Below are positions 29,543 to 38,946 of a stretch of 64,000 nt of DNA, piece after piece. The position numbers and the translations under genes were made by a program. Position 1 is the first letter of the stretch. Every line of letters starts with the position of its first letter. The notes under the pieces are model-generated. The model saw only the letters and a program-made list of their open reading frames with translations. It made no database searches and was not told the origin of the DNA. Source of the stretch: Pantoea septica (GTDB lineage Bacteria > Pseudomonadota > Gammaproteobacteria > Enterobacterales > Enterobacteriaceae); contig NZ_MLJJ01000010.1 in the NCBI RefSeq assembly GCF_002095575.1, positions 1-64,000 of the forward strand, in the 5' to 3' direction.

Positions 29543-31594
29543 TCAGACGGTGGCGAAGTCGGCGATGCGATCGGCCGGCGTCGGTTTGCCCAGCAGATAG
29601 CCCTGCAAAGCGTCGAAGCCCAGCCGGGTCAGCAGCGTCTGCTGCTCTTCGGTTTCGACGCCTTCCGCCACCATATGCAGGTTAAGCGTCTGTGCCAGCG
29701 CCAGCATCGCGCTCACCACGGTGGCGTCCTGGGTGTCGGCGCGCAGGCTATTGATAAAGCTGCGGTCGATCTTCAGCTCGCTGGCCTCGAGGTGTTTCAG
29801 GTGCAGCAGGTTAGCGTAGCCGATGCCGAAATTATCGATCGCCACCCTGACCTCGATTTTTTGCAGCTCGCTGATGCGCTGCTGGCTGAACTGCGGATCG
29901 CGCATCGCGATGTTCTCCGTGATCTCCAGCGTCAGCGCGCTGCCGGGCAGCTGATGGCGCAGCAGCGCCTGACGCACCGTCTCCAGCAGATCGCGCTGGT
30001 GAAACTGCAGGGCCGAGAGGTTAACAGAGACCGTCCAGTGCGGATGCCCGTCGCGGTGCCACTGTTTGAGCTGGCGGCAGGCTTCGTTAATCACCCAGTT
30101 GCCCAGCGCGACAATCTGCCCGGTCTTTTCGGCGCGCGGCAGAAAAATATCGGGCATCAGCAGACCGCGCGTCGGGTGCTGCCAGCGCAGCAGCGCTTCG
30201 AAGCCGATCAGTTCGCTGCTGCTGGAGCGGAACTTCGGCTGGTAGAACAGCTGCATCTCCTGACGCTCCAGCGCCTGCCACAGGTCGTTGGCCAGCGCCA
30301 GCTGATGCTGCGCGCTGGCGCTCATCGCCGGCTCGAACAGGCAGTAGCCGTTACGCCCGCTGTGCTTGGTGTGGTACATCGCCGAATCGGCGTTGAACAT
30401 CAGCTCCTGCTTGCTGCGGCCGTGCTGCGGATAGAGCGCGACGCCGACGCTGAGCGAGACGCGCAGCAGGTAGCGATCCAGCTCGAACGGCTCGTCTATC
30501 GTATTGACCAGCCGCTGCGCCAGCGCCGCCGCCTGCCGGCTCTCGTTGCCCTGCGCCAGCAGCACAAACTCATCGCCGCCGAGGCGCACCAGCAATATGC
30601 TGTCGTCGCGGAGCTGGCGGCGCAGGCGGTCGGCAACCGCTATCAGCAGGCGATCGCCGACGTAGTGCCCCCAGGTATCGTTGACCGCCTTGAAGCCGTC
30701 GAGATCCATATACATCAGGGTAAAGCCCGGCATATCGCGCGTTGTCTGGCTGAGTGCGATGTCGAGCCGCTGCTCCAGCATCACGCGATTAGGCAGCGCG
30801 GTGAGATTGTCGTGCATCGCCAGCTGATGCAGCTCCTGATTCGCCTGATTCAGGCGCTGCGCCAGACGCGCGGCGCGCAGCTGGGCGTCCAGCATTGAAG
30901 CGAGCAGCGTAAAGCCGAGAATAGAGAGCGTGCCGAGCGCGACCCACACCGCCAGTCCCTGGCCGCTGACGCCCTGCGCCAGCGGCATGCTGTGGCGGCT
31001 GAACTGCGCCGCCGCCATGCCGGTGTAGTGCATGCCGGCAATGGCGACGCCCATCACCAGCGCGCCGAGCGCGCGCATGGGCAGCAGATATTTTTCGCCC
31101 TGGCGCAGATAGAACGCCAGCCAGAGCGCGGCGGCGGAGGCGAGGTAGGCGATGGCGACAGAGAGCGCCACCAGCGAAAAGCGCCAGTGCGGCGCGGGCG
31201 AGATCAGCAGCGCAAGCATGCCGGTATAGTGCATCGCCACAATGCCGCTGCCGAGCATGGCGCTGCCCGCCAGCCAGCGTCGGCGGCTAAAACGCCCGTG
31301 CTGGGTCTGCGCGAACGCCAGCATACAGGCGGCGCAGGCCGCCAGCAGCGACAGCAACGTCAGGCTCATGTCGTAGCGCATCGGCATCATCATCGCCAGC
31401 ATGCCGATAAAGTGCATCGCCCAGATGCCGATGCCCATCGCCATGCCGCCGGCCATCAGCCATATCCGCGCCATCCAGCCGTGCGACACTGCGACGCGCC
31501 CCGCCGTGTCCAGCGCGGTGAAGGCGGCAATAAAAGCGACGATCAGCGAAACGCCGACCAGAGCGCAATCCCAGGTGACCAACAGCATCTGCAA
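29543..31594 (-). CDS. MHYT-GGDEF-EAL membrane protein (second paralogue, altered EAL)
   Basis: 683 residues from 31594, or 681 from the ATG two codons on. MHYT motifs lie at MHF60, MHYTGM121 and MHYTGM188. GGDEF at 339-343 is intact; no RxxD site. The EAL triad FEALLRW is present, but the loop normally DDFGTGYSS reads DNFGIGYAN (D587, N588). An Asp to Asn change at this metal/catalytic loop suggests weak or lost phosphodiesterase activity. The protein may therefore be mainly a cyclase or a sensor. It arose by tandem duplication with the downstream gene. Confidence 0.92.
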   Translation of the reverse strand: MQMLLVTWDCALVGVSLIVAFIAAFTALDTAGRVAVSHGWMARIWLMAGGMAMGIGIWAMHFIGMLAMMMPMRYDMSLTLLSLLAACAACMLAFAQTQHGRFSRRRWLAGSAMLGSGIVAMHYTGMLALLISPAPHWRFSLVALSVAIAYLASAAALWLAFYLRQGEKYLLPMRALGALVMGVAIAGMHYTGMAAAQFSRHSMPLAQGVSGQGLAVWVALGTLSILGFTLLASMLDAQLRAARLAQRLNQANQELHQLAMHDNLTALPNRVMLEQRLDIALSQTTRDMPGFTLMYMDLDGFKAVNDTWGHYVGDRLLIAVADRLRRQLRDDSILLVRLGGDEFVLLAQGNESRQAAALAQRLVNTIDEPFELDRYLLRVSLSVGVALYPQHGRSKQELMFNADSAMYHTKHSGRNGYCLFEPAMSASAQHQLALANDLWQALERQEMQLFYQPKFRSSSSELIGFEALLRWQHPTRGLLMPDIFLPRAEKTGQIVALGNWVINEACRQLKQWHRDGHPHWTVSVNLSALQFHQRDLLETVRQALLRHQLPGSALTLEITENIAMRDPQFSQQRISELQKIEVRVAIDNFGIGYANLLHLKHLEASELKIDRSFINSLRADTQDATVVSAMLALAQTLNLHMVAEGVETEEQQTLLTRLGFDALQGYLLGKPTPADRIADFATV

Positions 31595-32124
31595 CTCCCC
31601 ACAGCCCGCCTGTGGGCAGGCGCTGTGTTGTAATCAAAAAAGACTTCAAAAAAAACAGTCGGATAAAAAAGCGATCGGCCGTGCAGTTTATTATTTTCAG
31701 GATCGTTTAGCGCTGTCCCGGTGCGGGCAGGACATGATTAAGACTTTTCCTGGCATGATAACTAAAAGGGTAACTGGACCTGATTAATGTATGAACATAT
31801 CACTGTTCACGAGGCGGCGGTAGAGGGCAAAATACCCCGCGCTTTGCTTTTTTTTCTTCAACACAAGGTATTGGTATTACAGGCTTATCAGTCTGAAATG
31901 CCGATTGATTAAGGAAAATTTGCGGTATCGCTTCACCGGCGCTTGCACGCTGTTCTATATTAAGTAAAATTTATAAAAATCCCTTAGCTCAAAACTAATA
32001 TTATCCTCAGGATGAGGCGCTATTTTCGGCGTTACGCGGGCAACCGCCGCCAGACTTTGTTTGATTTGATAATTAATCACCGGGCCAACAAGAACTGACT
32101 CTGAATAATCGGTAAGGATTAATT
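31595..32124. promoter_or_regulatory. Promoter region of the SCPU pilus operon and MHYT gene
   Basis: 530 bp, AT-rich compared with its flanks, between divergent units. It must hold the pilus promoter; a TATATT/TATAAA-rich stretch lies near 31955-31978. AAGGA precedes the ATG at 32125. No ORF or clear operator was recognised. A long untranslated leader is possible. Confidence 0.4.
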
Positions 32125-32694
32125 ATGAAATTCAAGCTATTTCTGTTTGCCGCTGCAGGCCTGACCTCGGCCCTCCCTGCTGTGACTTTCGCGGCGACGA
32201 CGACAGGGACGATTAATGCCACCCTGACGCTGACCACCGGCTGCCTGGTGAACGGCCAGTCCGCCACAACCGGCGTTAACTTCGGTACCTTGAACTTCGG
32301 CAGCAGCGCGGCGACCTTCGATACCCTCAACGCCACGCTGGTCGGCGCGTCCGGCAACGGCATCTACGTGCGCTGCACCACCGGCCAGACCTACAACGTG
32401 CAGGTCACCAGCAGCAACGCGGCGCCCGCCACCATCTTCGGCACCGTTTCCGGCCAGCCGCGCTACCTGATCCTGGGCTCCAACAACACCCAGGGGATCG
32501 CCTATACCCTCTACAGCGACGCGGCCTTTACCACCGCTATCGCCAACAACACCAATATCGCCGCCAGCGGCACCACCGATCCGACGCTGGGCACCAACTA
32601 CGCCATCTACGGCCGCGTCGTGGGCGGCGGCTTTAACCCGCTGATTCCGGCAGGCACCTATACCGACACCATTAACGTTGCCGTGAATTACTGA
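32125..32694 (+). CDS. SCPU-domain major pilin (Csu-type)
   Basis: 189 residues. A signal peptide (cleaved after VTFA) is followed by a spore-coat-U (SCPU) domain with a cysteine pair, in GCLVNGQ and RCTTGQ, and the C-terminal donor/polymerisation pattern AGTYTDTINVAVNY. These subunits are exported through the Sec system and polymerised through the usher. It is the first gene of a five-gene archaic chaperone-usher operon. It is probably the main shaft subunit because of its position. Confidence 0.88.
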   Translation: MKFKLFLFAAAGLTSALPAVTFAATTTGTINATLTLTTGCLVNGQSATTGVNFGTLNFGSSAATFDTLNATLVGASGNGIYVRCTTGQTYNVQVTSSNAAPATIFGTVSGQPRYLILGSNNTQGIAYTLYSDAAFTTAIANNTNIAASGTTDPTLGTNYAIYGRVVGGGFNPLIPAGTYTDTINVAVNY

Positions 32695-32716
32695 TCGCAC
32701 GGTCAGGAGCATCCGG

Positions 32717-33232
32717 GTGGCTGCGCCGCGCGCTTTGCGCAGGCTGATCTGTGCGCTGCCCCTGCTGACAGGAAGTCTTAGCGCCTGGAGCCTGCCCACC
32801 AGCACGTTTCAAGTCTCGGCTTCCATCGTGGCGGGCTGCGTCGTCTCCGGTACCAATACCGGCGTCTTCGGCACGCTTGATTTCGGCTCGCAGTCGGGCG
32901 TCGCCAGCAACAGCGTCAGCGCCAGTTTTGTGCAGAGCACCGCTATTACGCTCGCCTGCACCCCCGGCACGACGCTGAGCATGAGCATCAGCGGCGGCAG
33001 CAACTACACCACGACGCGCAACCTGAAGCACACCAGCAATACCAATACTGTGCCCTACGCCCTCTACACCAACGCCAGCCATACCACCGCGATCCCGGTG
33101 AACAGCGCCGTCGCGCTGAGCTACAGCAATGCCAATAACATTACGTTGCCGATTTATGGCCTGCTGAAACTGCCCGGCCCGACGCGCGCCGGCGTCTACA
33201 CCGACACGCTGACCGTGACGCTGAGCTGGTAG
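32717..33232 (+). CDS. SCPU-domain minor pilin
   Basis: 171 residues starting at GTG 32717, set by AGGAG 7 bp upstream. A signal peptide ends near LSAWS. One SCPU domain has cysteines in GCVVSG and LACTPG and the C-terminal AGVYTDTLTVTLSW. It lies 22 bp after the first pilin. It is probably a minor or adaptor subunit of the same pilus. Confidence 0.85.
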   Translation: MAAPRALRRLICALPLLTGSLSAWSLPTSTFQVSASIVAGCVVSGTNTGVFGTLDFGSQSGVASNSVSASFVQSTAITLACTPGTTLSMSISGGSNYTTTRNLKHTSNTNTVPYALYTNASHTTAIPVNSAVALSYSNANNITLPIYGLLKLPGPTRAGVYTDTLTVTLSW

Positions 33233-33256
33233 CCGCATGCTTAAAGGAGAAAGTTG

Positions 33257-33946
33257 ATGATGCGCGCCCTGTTGTTCTTTGTTTCCCTGCTGGCGGCCAG
33301 CGCCCAGGCGGCAAACTCGCTGATGATCTGGCCAATCGATCCCGCCATCAATCCAGAGGAGAAAGCGAGCGAGCTGTGGCTGGAAAATCGCGGCAGCGTC
33401 ACCACGCTGATGCAGGTGCGTATCTTCAGCTGGCAGCAGGTGGGCGGCAAAGAGCAGTACGCCACGCAGCAGAGCGTCGTCGCCAGCCCGCCGCTGGTGC
33501 GCATCGAGCCGGGGAAAAAACAGCTGGTGCGCCTGATTAAGCAGACGCCGCCCGGCGCGGGCCAGGAGCTGGCGTACCGCGTGGTGCTTGATGAGATCCC
33601 GACGCCGCGCACGCCGGGCGAAAACCAGGCGGGCCTGAATTTTCAGATGCGCTACTCGGTGCCGCTGTTCGTCTACGGCGACGGGCTGACGCGCGACGGG
33701 GCGAAGCCGGATCTGAGCTGGCGGCAGGTAAGCGAAGGCGGTCGATCCTGGCTGCTGATCGCCAATCGCGGCAGCGGCCATGCGCGCCTCAGCAACGTCA
33801 CCGTAGGCGGGCGCAAGCTGGGAGACGGCCTGTTCGGCTACGTGCTGGCGCGCAGCGAAAACCGCTGGCCGCTGAAAACGACCCTTAGCGGCCAGATCGC
33901 GGCAGACACCAACGCCGGCGCGTGGCGCAGCGCGCCCAGCCGCTAA
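33257..33946 (+). CDS. Periplasmic pilus chaperone (archaic class, CsuC-like)
   Basis: About 229 residues. A signal peptide is followed by two Ig-like domains. A motif-1 region (SVTTLMQVRIFSWQQ) and the basic IEPGKKQLVRLI strand match PapD-type chaperones. It stabilises pilins by donor-strand complementation and delivers them to the usher. The start is the ATG 7 bp after AGGAG; a second ATG follows at once. The stop TAA touches the usher ATG. Confidence 0.9.
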   Translation: MMRALLFFVSLLAASAQAANSLMIWPIDPAINPEEKASELWLENRGSVTTLMQVRIFSWQQVGGKEQYATQQSVVASPPLVRIEPGKKQLVRLIKQTPPGAGQELAYRVVLDEIPTPRTPGENQAGLNFQMRYSVPLFVYGDGLTRDGAKPDLSWRQVSEGGRSWLLIANRGSGHARLSNVTVGGRKLGDGLFGYVLARSENRWPLKTTLSGQIAADTNAGAWRSAPSR

Positions 33947-36397
33947 ATGCCGCGCGCACTTCACCCCTGCGCGCTGGCGGTGGCCAGCGTCTGCGCCTGT
34001 CTGACGCCGGCCGCCGCGCTGGCAGAGACCTTTTCGTCTCTGCCGCCGCCGCCGTCGCAGGAGAGCAGCAGCGATCGCCAGCGCTATATGCTGGAGCTGG
34101 TGATCAACCAGCGCGAAAGCGGCGCTATCGTGCCGGTAGAGCGGCGCGACGGCCGCCTGCTGGTACGTGCCGGCGATTTGCAGCGCGTCGGCATTCCCTC
34201 GGAGAAATTGCCCGACCCGCAGCAGGTCGACGTCAGCCAGTGGCCCGACGTCAAAGCGGATTACGACGATCGGCGGCAGCGGCTGCTGCTGACGGTGCCG
34301 CCCGCCTGGCTTCCCGGCCAGGTGATCGGCGAGGCGCAGAAGGGGCCGCGCTATCCCGGACGCGCCACCACCGGCGCGCTGTTCAATTACGACCTCTACG
34401 CCACGCGCACCACCAACGCGGGCACCCGACTTTCCGCCTGGAACGAGCTGCGCCTCTTCGGTTCCGCCGGCCAGTTTTCCAGCAACGGCGTCTGGCAGCA
34501 GCAGATCGAGGGCCGCGCGCCCGCGCAGGACGACGGCTATATCCGCTACGACACCTGGTGGAGCAACGAGGATGAGAACAACGCGGTCAGCTGGCGCGTC
34601 GGCGATCTCACCACCGACGCGCTGAGCTGGAGCAACAGCGTGCGTCTCGGCGGGATACAGGTCGGCCGCGATTTTAGCGTGCGGCCCGATCTGGTGACCT
34701 ATCCGCTGCCCGCCTTCTCCGGCCAGGCGGCGGTGCCTTCCACCGTCGATCTCTTTATCAACGGCTATCGATCCAGCCAGGCGAACGTGCAGCCGGGCCC
34801 CTGGTCGCTGACCAACGTTCCTTTCGTCAACGGCGCGGGCGATGCGGTGATCACCACCACCGACGCGGTGGGACGTCAGGTCACGACGACGCTGCCCTTC
34901 TATGTTTCCAGCACGCTGCTGAAAGCGGGCCTGAGCGACTACTCTTTTTCCGCCGGCGCGTTTCGCGACAACTATGGCGTCCGCAACGTCGATTACGGCG
35001 AGGCGGCGGCGAGCGGCTCGCTGCGCTACGGTGCCACCGACTGGCTGACGCTGGAAACCCACGCCGAAGGCAGCGACAGCCTGGCGATGGGCGGCGCCGG
35101 CGCAATGTTTCGCGTCGGCAGCCTCGGCGTGCTAAACGGCGCGGCGGCGCAAAGCCAGATGAGCGGCGCGGGCGGCACGCAGTACAGCTGGGGCTACCAG
35201 TACAACAACAGCTGGTTCAGCATCGGCACGCAGCATATTCTGCGCAGCCGCGACTTCGGCAACCTCGCGCTGCTCAGCAGCCGCACCGGCAACAGCGACA
35301 CCAGCAATACTACCTATAGCCTGGCGCGCCGCAGCGCCCAGTACAACGCCAGCCTGTCGCTGAGCCAGTACGGCAGCCTCGGCGCCGCTTATATCGATAT
35401 CAGCGGCGGCGACGGCCAGCACACGCGGCTGCTCAACCTCTCCTGGAGCAAAACCCTGTGGGGCAATTCCAGCCTCTACGTTTCCGCCAGCCGCGATCGG
35501 CAGCAGGGCGCATGGAGCGGCGCGATCTCGCTGGTGATCCCGTTTGGCGAGCACGGCAGCGCCTCGGTCAGCATGGAGCGCGACCAGCAGGGCGAGAATA
35601 ATCAGCGGCTCTACCTGTCACGCTCGATGCCGAGCGACGGCGGCTTCGCCTGGGACGCCTCCTGGGCTAATCAGGGCGGCAACAGCGGCGACTACCGCCA
35701 GGGAAGCCTGCGCTGGCGCAATAACAAAATCGACACCTCGGCGGGCTTCTACGGCGACGACGACTACAACACCCAGTGGGCGGATCTCACCGGTTCGCTG
35801 GTGCTGATGGACAATCAGACCTTCGCCGCCAACGCCATCAACGACGCCTTCGTGGTGGTGAAAACCAGCTATCCCGACGTCAACGTGCGCTATGAAAACC
35901 AGTCGATGGGGCGCACCGACCGCAACGGCTATCTGCTGGTGCCGTCGATCAGCAGCTACTATCCTGCGAAGTACGATATCGACACGCTCGATTTGCCCGC
36001 CGATATGACGACGCCCAGCGTCGAACAGCGCTTCGCGGTGAAACGTCAGAGCGGCTATCTGCTGCACTTTCCGGTAGAGAAGCTGCGCGCCGCCAGCGTG
36101 ATCCTGCAGGATGCCGACGGCCAGCCGCTGCCGGTTTCCAGCCAGGTGCTGCGCGAAGGTCAGGCGACCGAATATGTCGGCTGGGACGGCATCGCCTGGC
36201 TGGAAAACCTGCGCGCCCGCAACCCGATGCGCGTCGCTACGCCGGACGGACGTACCTGCAACGCCGAGCTGAACATCGCCAGCGGCCAGCCGCAGGCGCT
36301 GAAAACCTATGGCCCCATCACCTGTCCGCTGCCGCCGCGCCCGGCGGGCGCGCCGACGCCCAGTCTCGATAACTCCACCTCGGGGATTATTCCATGA
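33947..36397 (+). CDS. Outer-membrane usher protein (archaic class, CsuD-like)
   Basis: 816 residues. A signal peptide, an N-terminal periplasmic domain, a beta-barrel with plug, and C-terminal domains (GYLLHFPVEKL, NGYLLVPSISSY) are visible. It forms the export and assembly pore of the pilus. It is translated directly after the chaperone (TAA-ATG) and overlaps the tip gene by ATGA. It is near the lower end of usher lengths, as expected for this class. Confidence 0.92.
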   Translation: MPRALHPCALAVASVCACLTPAAALAETFSSLPPPPSQESSSDRQRYMLELVINQRESGAIVPVERRDGRLLVRAGDLQRVGIPSEKLPDPQQVDVSQWPDVKADYDDRRQRLLLTVPPAWLPGQVIGEAQKGPRYPGRATTGALFNYDLYATRTTNAGTRLSAWNELRLFGSAGQFSSNGVWQQQIEGRAPAQDDGYIRYDTWWSNEDENNAVSWRVGDLTTDALSWSNSVRLGGIQVGRDFSVRPDLVTYPLPAFSGQAAVPSTVDLFINGYRSSQANVQPGPWSLTNVPFVNGAGDAVITTTDAVGRQVTTTLPFYVSSTLLKAGLSDYSFSAGAFRDNYGVRNVDYGEAAASGSLRYGATDWLTLETHAEGSDSLAMGGAGAMFRVGSLGVLNGAAAQSQMSGAGGTQYSWGYQYNNSWFSIGTQHILRSRDFGNLALLSSRTGNSDTSNTTYSLARRSAQYNASLSLSQYGSLGAAYIDISGGDGQHTRLLNLSWSKTLWGNSSLYVSASRDRQQGAWSGAISLVIPFGEHGSASVSMERDQQGENNQRLYLSRSMPSDGGFAWDASWANQGGNSGDYRQGSLRWRNNKIDTSAGFYGDDDYNTQWADLTGSLVLMDNQTFAANAINDAFVVVKTSYPDVNVRYENQSMGRTDRNGYLLVPSISSYYPAKYDIDTLDLPADMTTPSVEQRFAVKRQSGYLLHFPVEKLRAASVILQDADGQPLPVSSQVLREGQATEYVGWDGIAWLENLRARNPMRVATPDGRTCNAELNIASGQPQALKTYGPITCPLPPRPAGAPTPSLDNSTSGIIP

Positions 36398-37371
36398 AAA
36401 AAATCCTGCTGCTGCTGGCGCTGATGGCGCTTTTCCCGACGCTCGCGCGCGCCGCCTGCGCCCTGCCCGCCTCCACCGCCAGCTTCGGTTCGGTGACGAC
36501 CTTCGTGGTCAACAGCACGGCGCAGGCGACCTCGACCAATGCCAACGTTAACTGCGGGTCCGGCTCCGCGCTCTCGCTGCTCGGCAATAACCAGATCACC
36601 TTTCAGCTGACCGGCGCCACCAACGTCAGCGGCACGCGCGGCACGCTCAAGCGCAGCGGCGATGCCGGCACCGATAATATTCCGGTGCAGCTCTGCATCG
36701 ACAGCGCCTGCGCCACCGAACTGACCATCGGCGCCGCCGCCTACGTCATCAGCCAGTCGGTACTGGTCAATCTCGCCGGCCTGTTAGGCAGCCTCAACTT
36801 CGCCATTCCGGTCTATCTGCGCAGCGTGCCGGGCCAGACGGTGGCCGCCGGCACCTATACCACCACGCTGAACCTGGCGGTGACCTATAACATCTGCACC
36901 AGCGTCGGCGTCGGTAACCTTTGCCTGTCGCCGCAGACCGGCAGCGGCGTGATTCCCATTAGCGTCACCATGGTGGTCACCAACGACTGCACCACCATTA
37001 CCGCGCCCAATATCAGCTTCGGCAGCGCGCCGCTGGTCGGCAGCTTCTCCGCCGTGTCGCAGACGATCAACGTGGTGTGCAGCAAAGGCAGCACCTACAC
37101 GGTGGGATTAAGCAACGGCAGCTACGTCAACGGCACGCAGCGTCAGATGGCGAGCGGCGCTAACCGGTTAAGCTACGAGATTTACAAGGGAACCAGCAGC
37201 AACCGCTGGGGGCCGAGCGGCACCGAGCGCTACAGCAGCGCCAGCTCCACCAGCGTCAGCACGGACGGGCTGACGCGCGGCTACAGCTATACCGCGCGCA
37301 TCCTCACCACGCAGAACACGCCGCCCGCGGGGAACTACACGGACAGCGTGGTGGTGGACCTGTCGTTTTAG
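36394..37371 (+). CDS. Two-domain SCPU tip adhesin (CsuE-like)
   Basis: 325 residues. A signal peptide (end near ARA) is followed by two SCPU domains, about 20-170 and 185-325. The first, with CALPAST and NCGSGSAL, corresponds to the tip lectin/adhesin domain. The second ends in GNYTDSVVVDLSF, the polymerising part. In Csu pili the two-domain subunit sits at the tip and sticks to hydrophobic surfaces. It starts in the usher stop and its stop overlaps the convergent MFS gene by 4 bp. Confidence 0.88.
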   Translation: MKKILLLLALMALFPTLARAACALPASTASFGSVTTFVVNSTAQATSTNANVNCGSGSALSLLGNNQITFQLTGATNVSGTRGTLKRSGDAGTDNIPVQLCIDSACATELTIGAAAYVISQSVLVNLAGLLGSLNFAIPVYLRSVPGQTVAAGTYTTTLNLAVTYNICTSVGVGNLCLSPQTGSGVIPISVTMVVTNDCTTITAPNISFGSAPLVGSFSAVSQTINVVCSKGSTYTVGLSNGSYVNGTQRQMASGANRLSYEIYKGTSSNRWGPSGTERYSSASSTSVSTDGLTRGYSYTARILTTQNTPPAGNYTDSVVVDLSF

Positions 37372-38687
37372 ATGGAGGCGCCGGCGGTCGCGCCGCTGTG
37401 GCGCGCACGGTACTGCCTGACCATGCGGCCAATCAGCAGCGTGCCGATCAGGCCGCAAACGGCGGCGAAGGTGAGCCAGACGCCGGGCATCGCCTTATCG
37501 CCGGTGGCGTGGATCAGATAGCTGGAGATGGCGGGCGTAAAGCCGCCGAATAAGGCGGTCGCCAGGCTATAGGCAAGCGAAAAGCCTGAGGCGCGCACTT
37601 CGGCAGGCATGATTTCCGCCAGATAGACCACCATCGCGCCGTTATAGCTGGCATAGAGGAAAGAGAGCCAGAGCTCCGCTTCCATCAGATGGGCGAAGGT
37701 CGGCGAGCCCACCAGCCAGTGCAGCACCGGCCAGGTAGTGAAAATCATCAGCAGCGTAAAGGTAATCAATAGCGGGCGGCGGCCGATACGATCCGACAGC
37801 GCGCCCATCAGCGGCAGCCAGATCAGGTTGGAGAGGCCGACGCACAGCGTCACCAGAAAGCTCTCTTTATCGCTCATCATCAGCACGGTTTTGCCGAAGG
37901 TGGGCGTAAAGGCGGTGATCATATAGAACATCACGGTGGTGGTGACCACCATCAGCATGCCTGCCAGCACCAGCGCCCAGTTGCTCGCCAGCGAATGCAT
38001 AATCTGCCGCATGGTCGGATGCTGTTTGCGCTGGCTGAAGGCTTCGGTCTCTTCCAGCATGCGGCGCACCCAGAACAGAAAGGGCACGATCATACAGCCA
38101 ACGACGAAGGGAATACGCCAGCCCCACTCCGTCACCGCCTCTTTCGCCAGCAGATGATTGAGCAGCAGGCCGAGCAGCGCGGCGAAGATGACCGCAATCT
38201 GCTGGCTGCCCGACTGCCAGCTAACGAAAAAGCCTTTGCGCCCTTTTGGCGCCACCTCGGCCAGATAGACTGAGACGCCGCCCAGCTCGACGCCGGCGGA
38301 GAAGCCCTGCAGCAGGCGGCCAAGCAGGATCAGAATCGGCGCGGCGGCGCCCAGCGTGGCGTAGCCCGGCACCAGCGCGATAGTGAGCGTGCCGATCGCC
38401 ATCAGCCCTAACGTCAGCAGCAGCCCCTTGCGGCGGCCATACTGGTCGATATAGGCGCCAAGCACGATCGCCCCTAACGGCCGCATCAGGAACCCGGCGC
38501 CAAAGGTCATCAGGGTCAGCATTAGCGACGCGAATGGATCGTCGCCGGGAAAGAAGGTTTTCGCAATGGCGGTGGCGTAATAGCCAAACACCATAAAGTC
38601 ATACATTTCAAGGAAGTTACCGCTGGTAACGTTAAAGATGGTTCGGGCGCTGCCCTGAGGCTTTTGTAAAGATGGAGTGTGACTCAT
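37368..38687 (-). CDS. MFS metabolite:H+ symporter, citrate/tricarballylate type
   Basis: 439 residues with 12 membrane helices. It has the MHS-family motifs SGNFLEMYDFMVFGYYA at the N-terminus, GAYIDQYGRRKG between helices 2 and 3, and GRLLQGFSAGVELGGVSVYL. These match CitA and TcuC closely. It should import citrate, tricarballylate or a similar tricarboxylate with protons. No tcuA/B or citrate lyase gene is adjacent, so the substrate is uncertain. It has its own promoter region at 38688-38946, shared with the divergent hydrolase. Confidence 0.85.
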   Translation of the reverse strand: MSHTPSLQKPQGSARTIFNVTSGNFLEMYDFMVFGYYATAIAKTFFPGDDPFASLMLTLMTFGAGFLMRPLGAIVLGAYIDQYGRRKGLLLTLGLMAIGTLTIALVPGYATLGAAAPILILLGRLLQGFSAGVELGGVSVYLAEVAPKGRKGFFVSWQSGSQQIAVIFAALLGLLLNHLLAKEAVTEWGWRIPFVVGCMIVPFLFWVRRMLEETEAFSQRKQHPTMRQIMHSLASNWALVLAGMLMVVTTTVMFYMITAFTPTFGKTVLMMSDKESFLVTLCVGLSNLIWLPLMGALSDRIGRRPLLITFTLLMIFTTWPVLHWLVGSPTFAHLMEAELWLSFLYASYNGAMVVYLAEIMPAEVRASGFSLAYSLATALFGGFTPAISSYLIHATGDKAMPGVWLTFAAVCGLIGTLLIGRMVRQYRARHSGATAGASI

Positions 38688-38946
38688 AGTGGCTTCCTGC
38701 GTTTTTTCTCCGTTTTAGCCTGACAGAGTCGCGATTAACGTGACGCGCCTCACCATTTCACTTTACAATACTGAAACTTAAAGTAACAAACAGTTAACCT
38801 GGCAATTATGCAGCATAATTCACCTTTGCACGCATTTACGCTGGCTGACTCTGCTCTCAGGTAGGCAGGTATGTCGGAAAAGGTGTCTGAAGAGGCCAAT
38901 AGCGATTCACAGTGGCTTAAATTGCTCAACTTAACCGGGAAATATC

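Noticed and set aside
32672-35062. 796-codon - strand ORF opposite the pilus operon
   Set aside because: The sense strand holds five coupled genes with clear domains; the reverse frame is Arg/Ala/Gly-rich without motifs.
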